Shown one piece after another: positions 19,121-28,179 of a stretch of 64,000 bases of DNA (the first letter of the stretch is position 1; the number at the start of each line of letters is the position of its first letter). The DNA is from Neobacillus pocheonensis. Lineage in GTDB: Bacteria; Bacillota; Bacilli; Bacillales; Cytobacillaceae. Both the position numbers and the translations under genes were made by a program. The stretch lies in the NCBI GenBank assembly GCA_023702235.1, contig JAMQCR010000002.1, positions 186,001 through 250,000 of the forward strand, written 5' to 3'. The notes beneath the pieces are model-generated. The model did not search any database. It had not been told where the DNA came from and saw nothing but the letters and a program-made list of their open reading frames with translations.

Positions 19121-20132
19121 TTATTTATCGTTACTTTTTACCACATTTACAAGTGTTCTTCCTCTTGCTTGACCTTTAAGTAGAGTAGGTAGAACATCTG
19201 GAAGTTGCTGAAGTGTTACTTCTTGTTGAATGAAATCCTCTAGGTTTGCTGGTTTGAAATCTGTTGATAAACGATTCCATACTTTCAATCTTGTTTCCAT
19301 CTCGCAATAGACAGAATCGATTCCTAGTAAGTTTACACCCCGTAAAATAAAGGGGAAGACGGTTGTCGGAAGCTTTGTTCCTGCTGTTAACCCACTTACA
19401 GCGACTGAACCACCGTATTGTATTTGACTTAATAGAGATGCCAATGGTTCACCACCAACTGGATCGACGGCAGCTGCCCATTTTTGTTTGCCTAATGCTC
19501 TGACTTTCCCATCAAATACCTTCATCACGTGAAACAATGGAAGTCGCTCCGAGTTTTTTCAAATACTCTTGTTCCGATTCTTTACCTGTACTTGCTTCAA
19601 CTTGATAACCGAGAGTGGAGAGAAAAGAGACAGCAAAGCTGCCAACGCCACCAGTTGCACCTGTGACAAGCACCCTTCCTTTTTCAGGAGAAACATGATT
19701 TTCTTCTAGCCGTTGGACGGATAATGCAGCAGTAAAACCAGCTGTTCCGATTATCATGGCTTCCTTTAACGTAAGACCCTTTGGAAGTGGAACAATCCAC
19801 TTAGCTGGAATACGAGCATACTCACTATAACCTCCGAAATGGGAAACACCAATCTCATAGCTAGTGGCAATAACTTCATCGCCTTCTTTAAATCGAGAAT
19901 CTTCAGATGTAACAACGACTCCTGCTAAGTCAATTCCTGGAACAAGTGGATATGTGTTTACAACTCCACCATCAGGAATAGTAGCGAGACTATCTTTATA
20001 GTTCACACCAGAATAATGGACACGAATCAATACTTCTCCTTCTGGAAAATCTTGAAGTGTTAGCTTTTGAAGTTTCACAGAAAATTGATCTTCTTGTTTA
20101 TTTACAACTAGTGCATTAAATGGTTGCATCAT
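19121..20132 (-). pseudogene. YhfP/AcuI-like NADPH:quinone (acrylyl-CoA) reductase, frameshifted
   Basis: Together the two frames give a zinc-free medium-chain dehydrogenase of about 335 aa. The GroES-like N-terminus contains GVNYKDSLATIPDGGVV and GIDLAGVV; the Rossmann motif is VTGATGGVGSFA. After a break near 19515-19530 (SRDE then VFDGKV) the rest follows: WAAAVDPVGGEPLASLLSQI, YGGSVAVSGLTAG and PFILRGVNLLGIDSVYC. The last motif is very typical of YhfP. The frame slip fits an indel in GAAGG. ATG at 20132 follows AAAGGAG. The enzyme would reduce electrophilic enoyl or quinone substrates with NADPH. It is otherwise complete. Confidence 0.75.
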
Positions 20133-20221
20133 AGTTATTACTCCTTTCGATTATGGAAAAATCTCATTAAATTAATTATACAAGAATGAAATCATATCAG
20201 TACAATAAAAAGAGAAACTAA

Positions 20222-20345
20222 CTATATAGAAAAAAGCCGATTTTCCAAATCTGGAGATCGTCTTTTTTCAATCACTTTGTGAATGATTGTACTTAAGCTA
20301 AACTGCCCGTTAGCACAACAACAAAACGCCGCAGCAGTCATCTTC
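20222..20345. repeat. Dispersed palindromic repeat, copy A
   Basis: AAAAAAGCCGAT...ATCGTCTTTTTT forms a hairpin (20226-20268), followed by GTACTTAAGCTAAACTGCCC and GTTAGC. Related CCCGTTAG / TAAGTACAATC modules recur at 20728, 23575 and 43925 and more weakly at 30975 and 49075. It is probably a small non-coding dispersed repeat family. Confidence 0.4.
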
Positions 20346-20349
20346 TTCA

Positions 20350-20637
20350 TTAACCAACAATGTAAATTATCTTATTAAGGGATAACCATTGCTTAAACTG
20401 GTGTACTCCAATATCATAATCAATTTCTTTATTGTAAATGGAAAATATTCTTGTTCCAAATGGTTCTAATGTTAATTCGTTTTCTGGGGTAATATTTTTA
20501 ATCCCATACCCTTTAAAATCAAAGAATATATCCCATATATCCTCAGATTGTCTTTTAAATGCTATCGACTCATAATCACAATTATCCTGTTAATAACCTA
20601 AATGCAGATGATATTTATCATCATACAAAATATCCAT
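20350..20637 (-). pseudogene. Hypothetical small protein gene with one in-frame stop
   Basis: A 96-codon minus-strand frame starts at ATG 20637 behind GAGGTG and ends with TAA at 20350-20352. Codon 16 is TAA (after MDILYDDKYHLHLGY), and the rest is open: SEDIWDIFFDFKGYGIKNIT, then ELTLEPFGTRIFSIYNKEI. I do not recognise the family. The intact start, ribosome binding site and continuous frame on both sides of a single nonsense codon suggest a recently inactivated gene or a base error. Confidence 0.5.
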
Positions 20638-20727
20638 TAAGCACCTCTATTTTATCATTTAAATTACACAATTCGGCAGATAGAATCAACAATCCTTCTT
20701 CAAGTAACCTGCCACGTTAATCCAATA

Positions 20728-20790
20728 AGAAAAGCCGCCGAAATGGCAGCTGGTCTTCAACTCTTGCACCCGTTAGCAGAATAAAGCCCC
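20728..20790. repeat. Dispersed repeat, copy B
   Basis: AAAAGCCGCCGAAATGGCAG, then CTTGCACCCGTTAGC, resembles copy C at 23575 (AAAAAAGCTGACGCAATGAC, then CTTGCCCCCGTTAGC). No coding potential is seen. Confidence 0.4.
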
Positions 20791-20853
20791 TGTCCTGCTC
20801 TTTTTAATGTTTAGCGATGTATTTTTCCTTGAAAAGATAAAAGCCCTCTTAGG

Positions 20854-21252
20854 CTATGCTTGTGGGCTTATTTTTAGGTGTGTGCGAAATAGGATTGCTT
20901 TAGATTTAGCTACAATTTCTTGTTTATCGTTATAAATCGAACACTCCGTGTGAATTAGAGTTCTGCCCTGCTTTTCAATTTTGGCATTTGCCATCAAGTA
21001 TGTACCTGTAGCGGGTTTCAAAAAAGAAACATTTAAATCAACGGTTACAGCTTGTTGTATACCCTCTTCATTTGCTGGTAACAAGTTTGATACGGCTACA
21101 TCAGCCAATGAAGAAATGATACCACCATGTATAACCCCTGCACTGTTAATGAATAGGTCCTGGACTGGCAATATAATTTGCAAATTATTATCATCAAGCT
21201 TTTTGTATTTCAAACCTAAAAATTCGTCAAATGGCTGTTTTATAAACATCAT
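20854..21252 (-). CDS. PaaI-like hotdog-fold thioesterase
   Basis: 132 aa, single hotdog domain. The signature SAGVIHGGIISSLADVA (about 37-53) carries the HGG loop and the catalytic-type Asp of PaaI/YbgC-related thioesterases. It is followed by VTVDLNVSFLKPATGTYLMA. These enzymes hydrolyse (often aromatic) acyl-CoA thioesters. ATG ATG at 21252 follows AGAGGTG. The gene stands alone between a repeat copy and the group II intron, so the substrate is not indicated. Normal length and intact. Confidence 0.8.
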   Translation of the reverse strand: MMFIKQPFDEFLGLKYKKLDDNNLQIILPVQDLFINSAGVIHGGIISSLADVAVSNLLPANEEGIQQAVTVDLNVSFLKPATGTYLMANAKIEKQGRTLIHTECSIYNDKQEIVAKSKAILFRTHLKISPQA

Positions 21253-21458
21253 ACATACACCTCTTATATATATTTAATTTAACGGTACATTACATATTCT
21301 ATTAAATTCTTAGACTATCCTGCCCTTTACTTGAAGATGAAAAATGCTTTACTCCTTGTTAAAGTAGTCGAGTAGAAGGAAGCCTTTCTACCTTGCGGTA
21401 AATTGGACTCCACCCTCCGGGTAGAAAGGTCGCCCAATTGGCGACTCAAACCCCCACA

Positions 21459-21491
21459 GAACCCGGCGTGCGGATTTCCCGCACCGGGCTC
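21459..21491 (-). ncRNA. Group II intron domain V
   Basis: On the minus strand the 33 nt begin GAGCCCGGTGCGGGAAATCC and end CGCCGGGTTC. They form the two-helix hairpin with GAAA-type loop and the AGC catalytic triad near the 5' end, the most conserved part of group II intron ribozymes. Confidence 0.8.
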
Positions 21492-21504
21492 TTCAGAAAT
21501 TGCT

Positions 21505-22824
21505 TCACAGTTTTGCGTACATCTTTAATTCCGAAAATGGAATTGAAAGTTTAGGACGCTCTAGAGGAAAAATAGACTTAATCTTATTGAACTTTTCCCA
21601 AGTTATATAGCTCTTTTGACTTCTACTACTTAACATTCTTCTCCAATAACGTTCCGTAATTTTATAGATTTTAGTTATTGACCAAAGGTTACCAGCCATG
21701 CCATAGTAGTTGTAATAGCCTCTAAGAATTTGATTTATCTTCTCAACTTGGTCTTTTATAGGCCAATGTCTGATAGTACGAAGTACTTCTTGGATTTTAT
21801 TTACACTTCGCTTAAATCTGGTCTTTTCGGTTTTCCTACCTACCATAAAATTACCCTTACGGTTTTTTGTACAATAATGTGTAAAACCTAGGAAGTATAT
21901 CGTTTCTAATTTCCTCCCTTTCTCAAGGGCATGTTTACTGGCGAACCTACCAAACTCTACTAACCTAGTCTTATTAGGCTCAAGTTCTAATGAGAATTTC
22001 CTTAATCTTTTCATAAGTACTTTCCCAAACCTTATTGCATCTGAACGATATTGAAAACACACTACAAAATCATCGATATATCTAATTAGATATGACTCAC
22101 CTTTGAGTCTTGGTTTTATTGCTTTCTCAAACCACAAATCCAATACATAGTGAAGGTAAATGTTGCTTAACAGTACACTAATTGGACCACCTTGCGGTGT
22201 TCCAGTTTCACTCACATAAACATCTTTACCTTCCATTACACCTGCTTTTAACCATCTTTTAATCAGACTAATAATTCTAGGATCACCAATCCTATGTTGC
22301 ACAAATTTAATTATCCAATTATGGTCTAAGGTTCCAAAGAAGTTCTTCAGGTCGGCTTCGAGCACCCAACTTATTTTCTTCCCTGAAATAGTCTCATTAA
22401 GTGTAGCTAAGGCATTGTGTGCTCCCTTATTTGGCGTACCACCGAATGAACAATTTAGAAAGTCCTGCTCATAAATTGATGAAAGTACCGTTGCCGTACT
22501 TCTTTGTAAAGCTCTATCTGCTACCGAAGGTACTCCGATTGGTCGTTTTTCAACTTTTCCAGGTTTAGGTATCCAAACCCTTCTTACTGCTGGAGGTTTA
22601 TAGCTATGTCTGTGAATTGAATTCATCATATCTCCAACCCAATTTTCAAACTCAATTATAGCCATATCCCTTGTGGTGCCATCGATGCCAGGTGAAGTGT
22701 TCTTTGGCATATGGTTTAGACTAGTCCAAATCAACTCTTTTGTAATGTGATGCGCTAATGATGTAAATTGTAGTTTTGTATCTTGTTGAGCTTTTACTGC
22801 TATTCTTTTTAATCCAGTTGTCAT
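21505..22824 (-). CDS. ltrA: Group II intron reverse transcriptase/maturase (LtrA family)
   Basis: 439 aa. Reverse-transcriptase blocks in order: KPPAVRRVWIPKPGKVEKRP, IGVPSVADRALQ, ADLKNFFGTLDH, GTPQGGPISVLLSNIYLHYV, and the active site YIDDFVVCF. A maturase (GIIM-like) region follows (VNKIQEVLRTIRHWPIKDQV, QILRGYYNYYGMAGN). There is no C-terminal HNH endonuclease. The protein splices the intron RNA and copies it into DNA. ATG at 22824 follows AAGGAGAAACC. The gene appears intact, so the intron may be mobile. Confidence 0.9.
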   Translation of the reverse strand: MTTGLKRIAVKAQQDTKLQFTSLAHHITKELIWTSLNHMPKNTSPGIDGTTRDMAIIEFENWVGDMMNSIHRHSYKPPAVRRVWIPKPGKVEKRPIGVPSVADRALQRSTATVLSSIYEQDFLNCSFGGTPNKGAHNALATLNETISGKKISWVLEADLKNFFGTLDHNWIIKFVQHRIGDPRIISLIKRWLKAGVMEGKDVYVSETGTPQGGPISVLLSNIYLHYVLDLWFEKAIKPRLKGESYLIRYIDDFVVCFQYRSDAIRFGKVLMKRLRKFSLELEPNKTRLVEFGRFASKHALEKGRKLETIYFLGFTHYCTKNRKGNFMVGRKTEKTRFKRSVNKIQEVLRTIRHWPIKDQVEKINQILRGYYNYYGMAGNLWSITKIYKITERYWRRMLSSRSQKSYITWEKFNKIKSIFPLERPKLSIPFSELKMYAKL

Positions 22825-23087
22825 GATTGGTTTCTCCTTACTTTGAATTAAGGACCGAAATCTTCCATTGAATGAAGCTCATGTTTCCTTAGATTGATTC
22901 AATTTCTGCTAACCGCTTCCCCATGTAATAGGCTTTCCCTATCTCAGAGTACTATCAATTAGTAAGACTTCCAATAAACCATCGAATTCTCCTTGCTTTG
23001 TGGGCTTGTTGAATTCTTATCTATATGCTATAGAAGTTTATTGGATCTCCCTTGTTCCCAAAGGAATCCATTGATAACATGCCGTAG

Positions 23088-23477
23088 GTACGAGACGAAA
23101 TTAACTCAGTTCAAGGTACTAATACAGTAGATACATTTTTTTATGACAAACATGGAAAACGGCAAGAGAATCTTCAGACTGTACTGCAGCCATTATTTAA
23201 TTCATTTCCACGAAATACAAATTCGCCAACTACCGGCCAATATGAATTCGAGTCCACTAGATATGTTAAAATGGCAGGAGTGCTTGTAGGAATCAAAGGG
23301 TTTGAATATGAATTTACCAGTAATGAAAGCGTATTTGAAACTGTTGTTGATGCAGGAAAGAAAATTGCATTATTGTTATTCGAAGTTATTGATGGAACTT
23401 TAGATAAAGTCATTTTTGACCAAGATTTAGATGAATGGACTTTTAACGATGATGGTGAGGTCACTTCAAAAGGCTAA
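23088..23477 (+). pseudogene. Unknown protein, 5' part missing at the intron boundary
   Basis: A 129-codon open frame runs from the intron edge to TAA at 23475. It includes NTVDTFFYDKHGKRQENLQT, YEFESTRYVKMAGVLVGIKG and LLFEVIDGTLDKVIFDQDLD. It is strand-rich and acidic at the C-terminus, and I do not recognise it. The upstream part is neither next to it nor on the far side of the intron. The only ATG in frame that could give a short product is at 23271 and has no good ribosome binding site. A terminator follows, so this is the genuine 3' end of a lost gene. Confidence 0.5.
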
Positions 23478-23498
23478 TTTTAAGTTTGTTGTACAAAT

Positions 23499-23524
23499 AA
23501 AAACCCGGCAACCGGCGGGTTTTA
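23499..23524 (+). terminator. Rho-independent terminator
   Basis: AAAACCCG (23500-23507) pairs with CGGGTTTT (23516-23523), 22 nt after the stop of the truncated plus-strand gene. Confidence 0.65.
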
Positions 23525-23574
23525 TGAAGTTAGTCTTATTCTCGCTTTTCATCTAACCTTCACCGATTGTTAAA

Positions 23575-23652
23575 TAAAAAAGCTGACGCAATGACAGGTC
23601 GTTCCACAACTCTTGCCCCCGTTAGCGTAAGTACAATCCTTCACAATATCCA
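23575..23652. repeat. Dispersed repeat, copy C
   Basis: It contains CTCTTGCCCCCGTTAGCGTA followed by AGTACAATCCTTCACAA. The CCCGTTAGTGTAAGTACAAT part is nearly identical in copy D at 43925. The interval 23525-23792 holds no gene. Confidence 0.4.
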
Positions 23653-23792
23653 ATTATGTTTTAATGGGGAAGGGAGCTGCAATAGCTCCTACACTCCATT
23701 CAGCTACAGCCTTAGGATTTGATTTACACTATATTTAGCTGTATTTTGGCTCTTTTCATATTCATAAAAGATACTGCCATTGATAGCATTTT

Positions 23793-24101
23793 TTAATTGC
23801 CAAATACAGTCCCTTCCAGGTATAGCTTGGTAGCACCCATTTCATATCGGTTCAAGCTGATGTGCTTTGCCCAATACGCCCATTTCTCCTCTTCTGTTTC
23901 AAATGGATAAAAGCTAGAGGTATAAAGATCGGTAAACCCATACTTTTCAATAAATGGACCGAAATGGTCTGTGAACCTTTTTCCGCTGTAGGTTATACCC
24001 GCAGCAGAGGATAATCCTGCACCACCGCCTAATAGAACATATTCGGCATCTTCCAGTATCTTTTTTGCTCTTTCTATGCGCGTATAATAAGTCATTTGCA
24101 T
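23793..24101 (-). pseudogene. Sir2-family NAD-dependent deacetylase, N-terminal remnant
   Basis: The first 90 or so residues match the bacterial Sir2-like family: the NAD-binding GGGAGLSSAAGI (about 26-37), then FGPFIEKYGFTDLYTSSFYP and WAYWAKHISLNRY. The full protein would be about 280 aa with a zinc site and catalytic His; both are missing. After TKLYLE the frame runs into unrelated residues and stops. ATG at 24101 keeps a strong AAAGGAGG, so the 5' end is original and the 3' part was deleted. Confidence 0.7.
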
Positions 24102-24137
24102 GGCATAAACCTCCTTTCCTTTACTTCACAAGTGATC

Positions 24138-24176
24138 TAAAAACCGACCTTTCTTGCTTTATGGAAAGGTCGGTTC
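24138..24176 (-). terminator. Rho-independent terminator of the transporter-reductase operon
   Basis: AACCGACCTTTC (24142-24153) pairs perfectly with GAAAGGTCGGTT (24164-24175). On the minus strand a T run follows. It is 17 bp after the reductase stop. Confidence 0.75.
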
Positions 24177-24192
24177 CGGTTCCTTTTACACT

Positions 24193-25163
24193 CTATAAGG
24201 AATTAACTACAACAATTTTTCCATTAGCTTTATTGCTTTCCATCAGGAGATGCGCCTTATCGATTTCATTGAGTGGGAAAACTTTTGCAATTGGAACGTT
24301 AATTTTATGTTGTTCAATATGGTCGAACAGTTCGACGAGCAATTTCTCTTTAAAATTTACTCCGCTATCAAACTGAGTAAAATACGTACCAGAAGGTATA
24401 TCCATCATAGGCTCAAAGTTTTCCAACACCCACTCTCCGCCTAAAATGCCGGTCATACATAAGATTCCATGTTCTGATAGTAATTTCAGCGAATTTTTTA
24501 ATGTAGTTGTGCCCACCAGTTCTAAGACTTTGTTCACGCCGTTTGGAAAAAGTGAGAAAAGTTGTTCTGATAAACTTACATCATCAAGCAAAACAAAATC
24601 CGCACCATATTTTTTTAAAAATTCCAACTTGTTCGTGTTTCGGGTAGTCGTAATGACAGTGGCACCTACACTTTTAGCAAGTTGTAGCGCAGCTAGACCG
24701 ACAGAGCTTGTGCCACCACGTATCAACAGGGTTTCCCCTTTCGTAAGTCGCAATGTATCAAAAAGGGAGGCATATGCCGTGTAATACATTTCAGGAATAG
24801 CTGCCAAATTTATCCAGTCCATATCATTGTTAATCGGATAAACCTGAGAGGAAGGAATAAGGGCGTATTCCGCATAACTCCCATCAAACTCACGCCCAAG
24901 CCCACCCATCAGGGATACAACGTGTTGACCTTTTTGAAAAGGACTATCCGAAGAATCTTCAATTTCTCCTGCGCATTCGATTCCAATAATTCGAGGGAGT
25001 TTTACAGACGGAGAATCCCTTGTCTCGTAAAAATCTCCGATCGATTGATACCAAACGCCTTAATTTTTACAAGCACCCACCCCGGCTTCACTTTAGGCAT
25101 TGGAACTTCCTGTACAGCCAATTCACTTGCTGTACAGGGCTTTTCCAAGACAACTGCTTTCAT
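24193..25163 (-). pseudogene. Zinc-free alcohol dehydrogenase/quinone oxidoreductase, frameshifted
   Basis: The N-terminal frame from ATG 25163 (AAGGAGG before it) reads MKAVVLEKPCTASELAVQEV, then VLVKIKAFGINRSEIFTRQG, then stops early. Skipping one base restores SVKLPRIIGIECAGEIE and the rest, including the NADPH-binding IRGGTSSVGLAALQLAKSVG and the C-terminus LLMESNKANGKIVVVNSL. The break is at CAAGGGATT near 25020, where a fourth G would repair the gene, so a homopolymer miscall is plausible. The full protein is about 323 aa, normal for QOR-type reductases. It begins 19 bp after the fused transporter gene and is therefore in the MarR-controlled operon. Confidence 0.75.
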
Positions 25164-25182
25164 TTTATGTCCTCCTTATCCA

Positions 25183-26709
25183 TTACTTTTTCAGGAGACC
25201 TTCCTTGGTTAAGAAGTCTCTTGCCACATCTTCGGCGTTCTTTCCTTTTACACCAACTTCATAGTTCATTTTTTGCATTTGGCTGTCAGTAATCTTTCCG
25301 GCAAGTTTGTTTAATGCTGTTACAATCTCTGGGTATTTATCTATGGTTTCTTGCCGCAATAAAGGTGATCCTTGATATGGCGGGAAGAAATGTTTATCAT
25401 CTTCAAGAACAACCAAGTGATATTTTTGCAGTTCACCATCCGTTGAATAAGCATTCATCAAATTTACTTTGCCTGTTTGAATGGCATGATACCTTACAGA
25501 CGGATCCATTGTAACAATTTTAAAATTCAAACCATATTTCTGTGCCAAACCTGGATATCCATCTTTTATGTCGGCAAACTCCGGATCAAAACCGGCTGTA
25601 ACATACTGCTGTATTTTTACGAGGTCGGAAATCTTTTTCAACTCATACTTGTTTGCAAAATCTTCTGGGACTGCTATTGCATAGGTATCATTAAATTGCA
25701 TTGGAGATAACAATGCCATATTATATTTTTTTGCCATACCTTCTTTTGCTTGTGTGTAGACTTCTTTACTGTTTGTACTTACAGGGTTCTCTTTTAATAA
25801 GTTAGCAATTGCTGTCCCCGTAAATTCAGGATAAATATCAACATCCTTCGATTTTAATGCATTAAAAACAAAGGTCGTATCGCCTAATCCGGTTCTTAGC
25901 TTCACTTTCAAATCTGTATTTTCTTCGATCAATAATTTATACATATTGTCTAGAATTTCCGGCTCTGGACCAAATTTGCCAGAAATCACAATCGGCTTTT
26001 GCTCATTTTGAAGAAGGGTCGGACCAACCATCGAACCAATGATTAGAACGGTAACCAGCGCAAGAGCACCAGAGGCGACCATGATCTTTTTAAAGGAAAT
26101 TCTTTCGAGTCTTCGGAGCAGAAGATCAAAAATAATGGCTAAAAGTGCAGAAGGTACAGCTCCGAGGATAATAAGTGAATAATCATTTCGGGATATTCCA
26201 AGTAGTATAATATCCCCTAATCCGCCTGCTCCGATTAAGGAAGCAATCGTGGCAGTTCCTATAATAAAAATGGTAGCTGTTCGGATACCCGCCATGATGA
26301 CAGGCATTGCTAAAGGAAGCTCGACTTTTAATAGTCTTTTTCTTCGGTTCATTCCCATGGCACTAGCGGCTTCTAATAATGAGGGTTCTACCTCTTTAAT
26401 TCCCGTATAGGTGTTCCGTAATAGAGGAAGGAGAGCATAAGCGATTAGCGCAATCACAGCAGGGACGGTTCCTATTCCAAAAAGAGGAATCAAAAGACCT
26501 AACAAAGCCAAAGATGGAATGGTTTGCAGCACTCCTGTAATCCCGATGATATATTCCGCTATTCTTTGTTTTCTTGTTAAATAAATACCTAGTGGTATCG
26601 CAATAATTAAAGAGAAAAAGAGAGCGATTAATGATATCTCTATATGTTGGAAAAGCGCGTTGAAAAGCTGAGATTTGCGATCTGACAAGACACTTATCAA
26701 ATTACTCAT
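25183..26709 (-). CDS. Fused ABC permease and substrate-binding protein (OpuF/EgtU type)
   Basis: 508 aa. The N-terminal permease (about 1-210) has six membrane segments and the BPD loop EAASAMGMNRRKRLLKVELP. A further membrane segment (about 213-233) tethers a C-terminal binding domain of the OpuAC/ProX class outside the cell (KPIVISGKFGPEPEILDNMY, DIYPEFTGTAIANLL, FNDTYAIAVPEDFANKYEL, PPYQGSPLLRQETIDKYPEI). Fusions of this kind import compatible solutes (OpuF in Bacillus) or ergothioneine (EgtU); the sequence alone does not let me decide which. It overlaps the ATPase gene by 8 bp. Intact. Confidence 0.85.
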   Translation of the reverse strand: MSNLISVLSDRKSQLFNALFQHIEISLIALFFSLIIAIPLGIYLTRKQRIAEYIIGITGVLQTIPSLALLGLLIPLFGIGTVPAVIALIAYALLPLLRNTYTGIKEVEPSLLEAASAMGMNRRKRLLKVELPLAMPVIMAGIRTATIFIIGTATIASLIGAGGLGDIILLGISRNDYSLIILGAVPSALLAIIFDLLLRRLERISFKKIMVASGALALVTVLIIGSMVGPTLLQNEQKPIVISGKFGPEPEILDNMYKLLIEENTDLKVKLRTGLGDTTFVFNALKSKDVDIYPEFTGTAIANLLKENPVSTNSKEVYTQAKEGMAKKYNMALLSPMQFNDTYAIAVPEDFANKYELKKISDLVKIQQYVTAGFDPEFADIKDGYPGLAQKYGLNFKIVTMDPSVRYHAIQTGKVNLMNAYSTDGELQKYHLVVLEDDKHFFPPYQGSPLLRQETIDKYPEIVTALNKLAGKITDSQMQKMNYEVGVKGKNAEDVARDFLTKEGLLKK

Positions 26710-27658
26710 GAATTTGCCCTCCTTCTCTCAAATATTTAGACATTACCTTAAGTGTATTTTGTCGGTGGATAATTCCGATTACTTTTCCATTATCCTCTAC
26801 AGAAATTTGTTCCAACGATGCAAGATGTTCTAATAGCTCATCTACTGGAGTTGATAAGGAAAAGGTTTTAGTATCAGATAAAAAGCCTTGTCCTGCTGGA
26901 ACAGGTGTAATAAGCTCATTCAAATTAATCGAAAATTTACGACTGCCAACAAATTCACATACAAAATCATTCGCAGGACTGGTTAAGAATTCGTTTGGAG
27001 TTCCAATTTGTACGATTTCACCATCTTTCATCAGACAAATACGATCCCCTAGCTTTAAAGCTTCTTGCATATCATGTGTGACAAACACAATGGTTTTTTT
27101 CAGTTTCCGCTGAATTTCAAGCAGATCATCCTGCAATTTTTCCCGGCTAAATGGATCAAGCGCACTAAACGGTTCGTCCATCAAGATGATTTCAGGGTCC
27201 GCAGCTAAAGCTCTTATTACACCTACTCGCTGCTGTTGTCCGCCCGAAAGTTCACTAGGTTTACGATTTCGATATTCTTTTGGATCAAGACCTACCATTT
27301 TTAGCAATTCATCAGCACGAGCAGCGATTTTTTCTTTGTCCCAATTTACTAGTTCCGGAACAATCGCAATATTTTCAGCAATTGACATATGTGGAAAAAG
27401 AGCAATTTGTTGCAGAACATAGCCTATATTCCAACGAAGTTCATTGATATCATAGTCGCTTATTTTCTTCCCATTAATCCAAACCCAACCTTTTGATAAT
27501 TCGATGAGGCGATTAATCATTTTTAATGTGGTTGTCTTACCAGAACCACTGGGACCAATCAAAACAAAAAATTCTCCTTTCCTTATTTCGAAATCTAAAG
27601 ATTTAACGGCAAAGGTCCCATTAGGGAATTGTTTCGATACTTGTTCAAATCGAATCAT
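26702..27658 (-). CDS. Osmoprotectant/ergothioneine-type ABC transporter ATPase
   Basis: 318 aa. Walker A GPSGSGKTT (about 35-43), Q-loop YVLQQIALFPHMS, signature LSGGQQQRVGVIRAL, Walker B IILMDEPFSALDP and switch His in VFVTHDMQEA are all present. The C-terminal 60 residues (LLEHLASLEQISVEDNGKVI, GIIHRQNTLKVM) are CBS-like, as in OpuCA/ProV-type ATPases, where they sense ionic strength. ATG at 27658 follows AAAGGAGAGG. It is the first gene of the MarR-controlled operon with the fused permease and a quinone-reductase-like gene. Confidence 0.88.
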   Translation of the reverse strand: MIRFEQVSKQFPNGTFAVKSLDFEIRKGEFFVLIGPSGSGKTTTLKMINRLIELSKGWVWINGKKISDYDINELRWNIGYVLQQIALFPHMSIAENIAIVPELVNWDKEKIAARADELLKMVGLDPKEYRNRKPSELSGGQQQRVGVIRALAADPEIILMDEPFSALDPFSREKLQDDLLEIQRKLKKTIVFVTHDMQEALKLGDRICLMKDGEIVQIGTPNEFLTSPANDFVCEFVGSRKFSINLNELITPVPAGQGFLSDTKTFSLSTPVDELLEHLASLEQISVEDNGKVIGIIHRQNTLKVMSKYLREGGQIHE

Positions 27659-27713
27659 TTTACCTCTCCTTTTTTTATAATAGATTACCCTAGTTTTAAC
27701 GATTAAAAATTAC

Positions 27714-27743
27714 CATTACATAGACATCTATGTAATGTGTCAA
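27714..27743 (-). promoter_or_regulatory. Promoter and MarR-type operator of the transporter operon
   Basis: On the minus strand TTGACA (27738-27743) and TGTAAT (27715-27720) are spaced by exactly 17 bp, a good sigma-A promoter. A perfect 10-bp palindrome CATTACATAG-4-CTATGTAATG (27714-27737) fills the spacer and covers the -10. The same palindrome core (ACATAGACATCTATGT) occurs at the MarR gene, so repression by that protein is a strong inference. Confidence 0.75.
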
Positions 27744-27749
27744 AAAAAA

Positions 27750-28172
27750 TTAAAACCTTTTTAGGATTATTTCTAATAAATGTTCTACCTGTTCTTTTTC
27801 GGTGTTCGTTAAACCGCCATAAATGACAGTGTTTATTTTTTCTGAGATCTCACGAAATATTGGTTCGAGCTGGGTTCCCTTTTCCGTAAGATTGATTAAA
27901 GTTATTCTGCTGTCCTCCTTACTCTTTTTTCTCTCTACAAACCCTAGTTTCTGTAACTTATCAATTAAAACTGTTACTGTCGGTTGAGTGCGATGAATTT
28001 TTTCAGCCAACTCCTTCACGGATAAGCCATTTTTTCCGTAAAGGCACACTAAAATATCCCCATGAGATGGGGCGATACCATCCACTCCATGTTTGTTAAG
28101 CTCCGACAAAATCAAATTGTTTACTGCGTCTCTAATCTTTCCAACTTTTGATGCTGTGTCATATTTTATCAT
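27750..28172 (-). CDS. MarR-family transcriptional repressor
   Basis: About 140 aa. The winged helix-turn-helix is clear: LSVKELAEKIHRTQPTVTVL then IDKLQKLGFVERKKSKEDSR, the usual D-x-R wing, followed by ITLINLTEKGTQLEPIFREI and the C-terminal dimer helix. The longest frame begins at 28208, but a strong promoter and operator occupy 28180-28208, so translation more likely begins at the ATG at 28172, close to the expected transcription start. The mRNA would then be nearly leaderless, as no ribosome binding site is seen. Identical operators here and before the ABC transporter operon indicate autorepression plus control of that operon. The ligand is unknown. Confidence 0.75.
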   Translation of the reverse strand: MIKYDTASKVGKIRDAVNNLILSELNKHGVDGIAPSHGDILVCLYGKNGLSVKELAEKIHRTQPTVTVLIDKLQKLGFVERKKSKEDSRITLINLTEKGTQLEPIFREISEKINTVIYGGLTNTEKEQVEHLLEIILKRF

Positions 28173-28179
28173 GTTTTTC

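Larger units (their letters stand above)
21421..23091 (-). mobile_element. Group II intron with reverse transcriptase
   Basis: The reverse-transcriptase ORF is enclosed by non-coding RNA, with a recognisable domain V at 21459-21491 downstream and about 265 nt of leader upstream (22825-23091). The 3' end is estimated at the CTAC near 21421 and the 5' end near 23091, where an unrelated plus-strand frame begins; both ends are approximate. A 10-bp inverted repeat (CCTTTCTACC 21383-21392 / GGTAGAAAGG 21420-21429) spans the 3' boundary. Confidence 0.75.
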
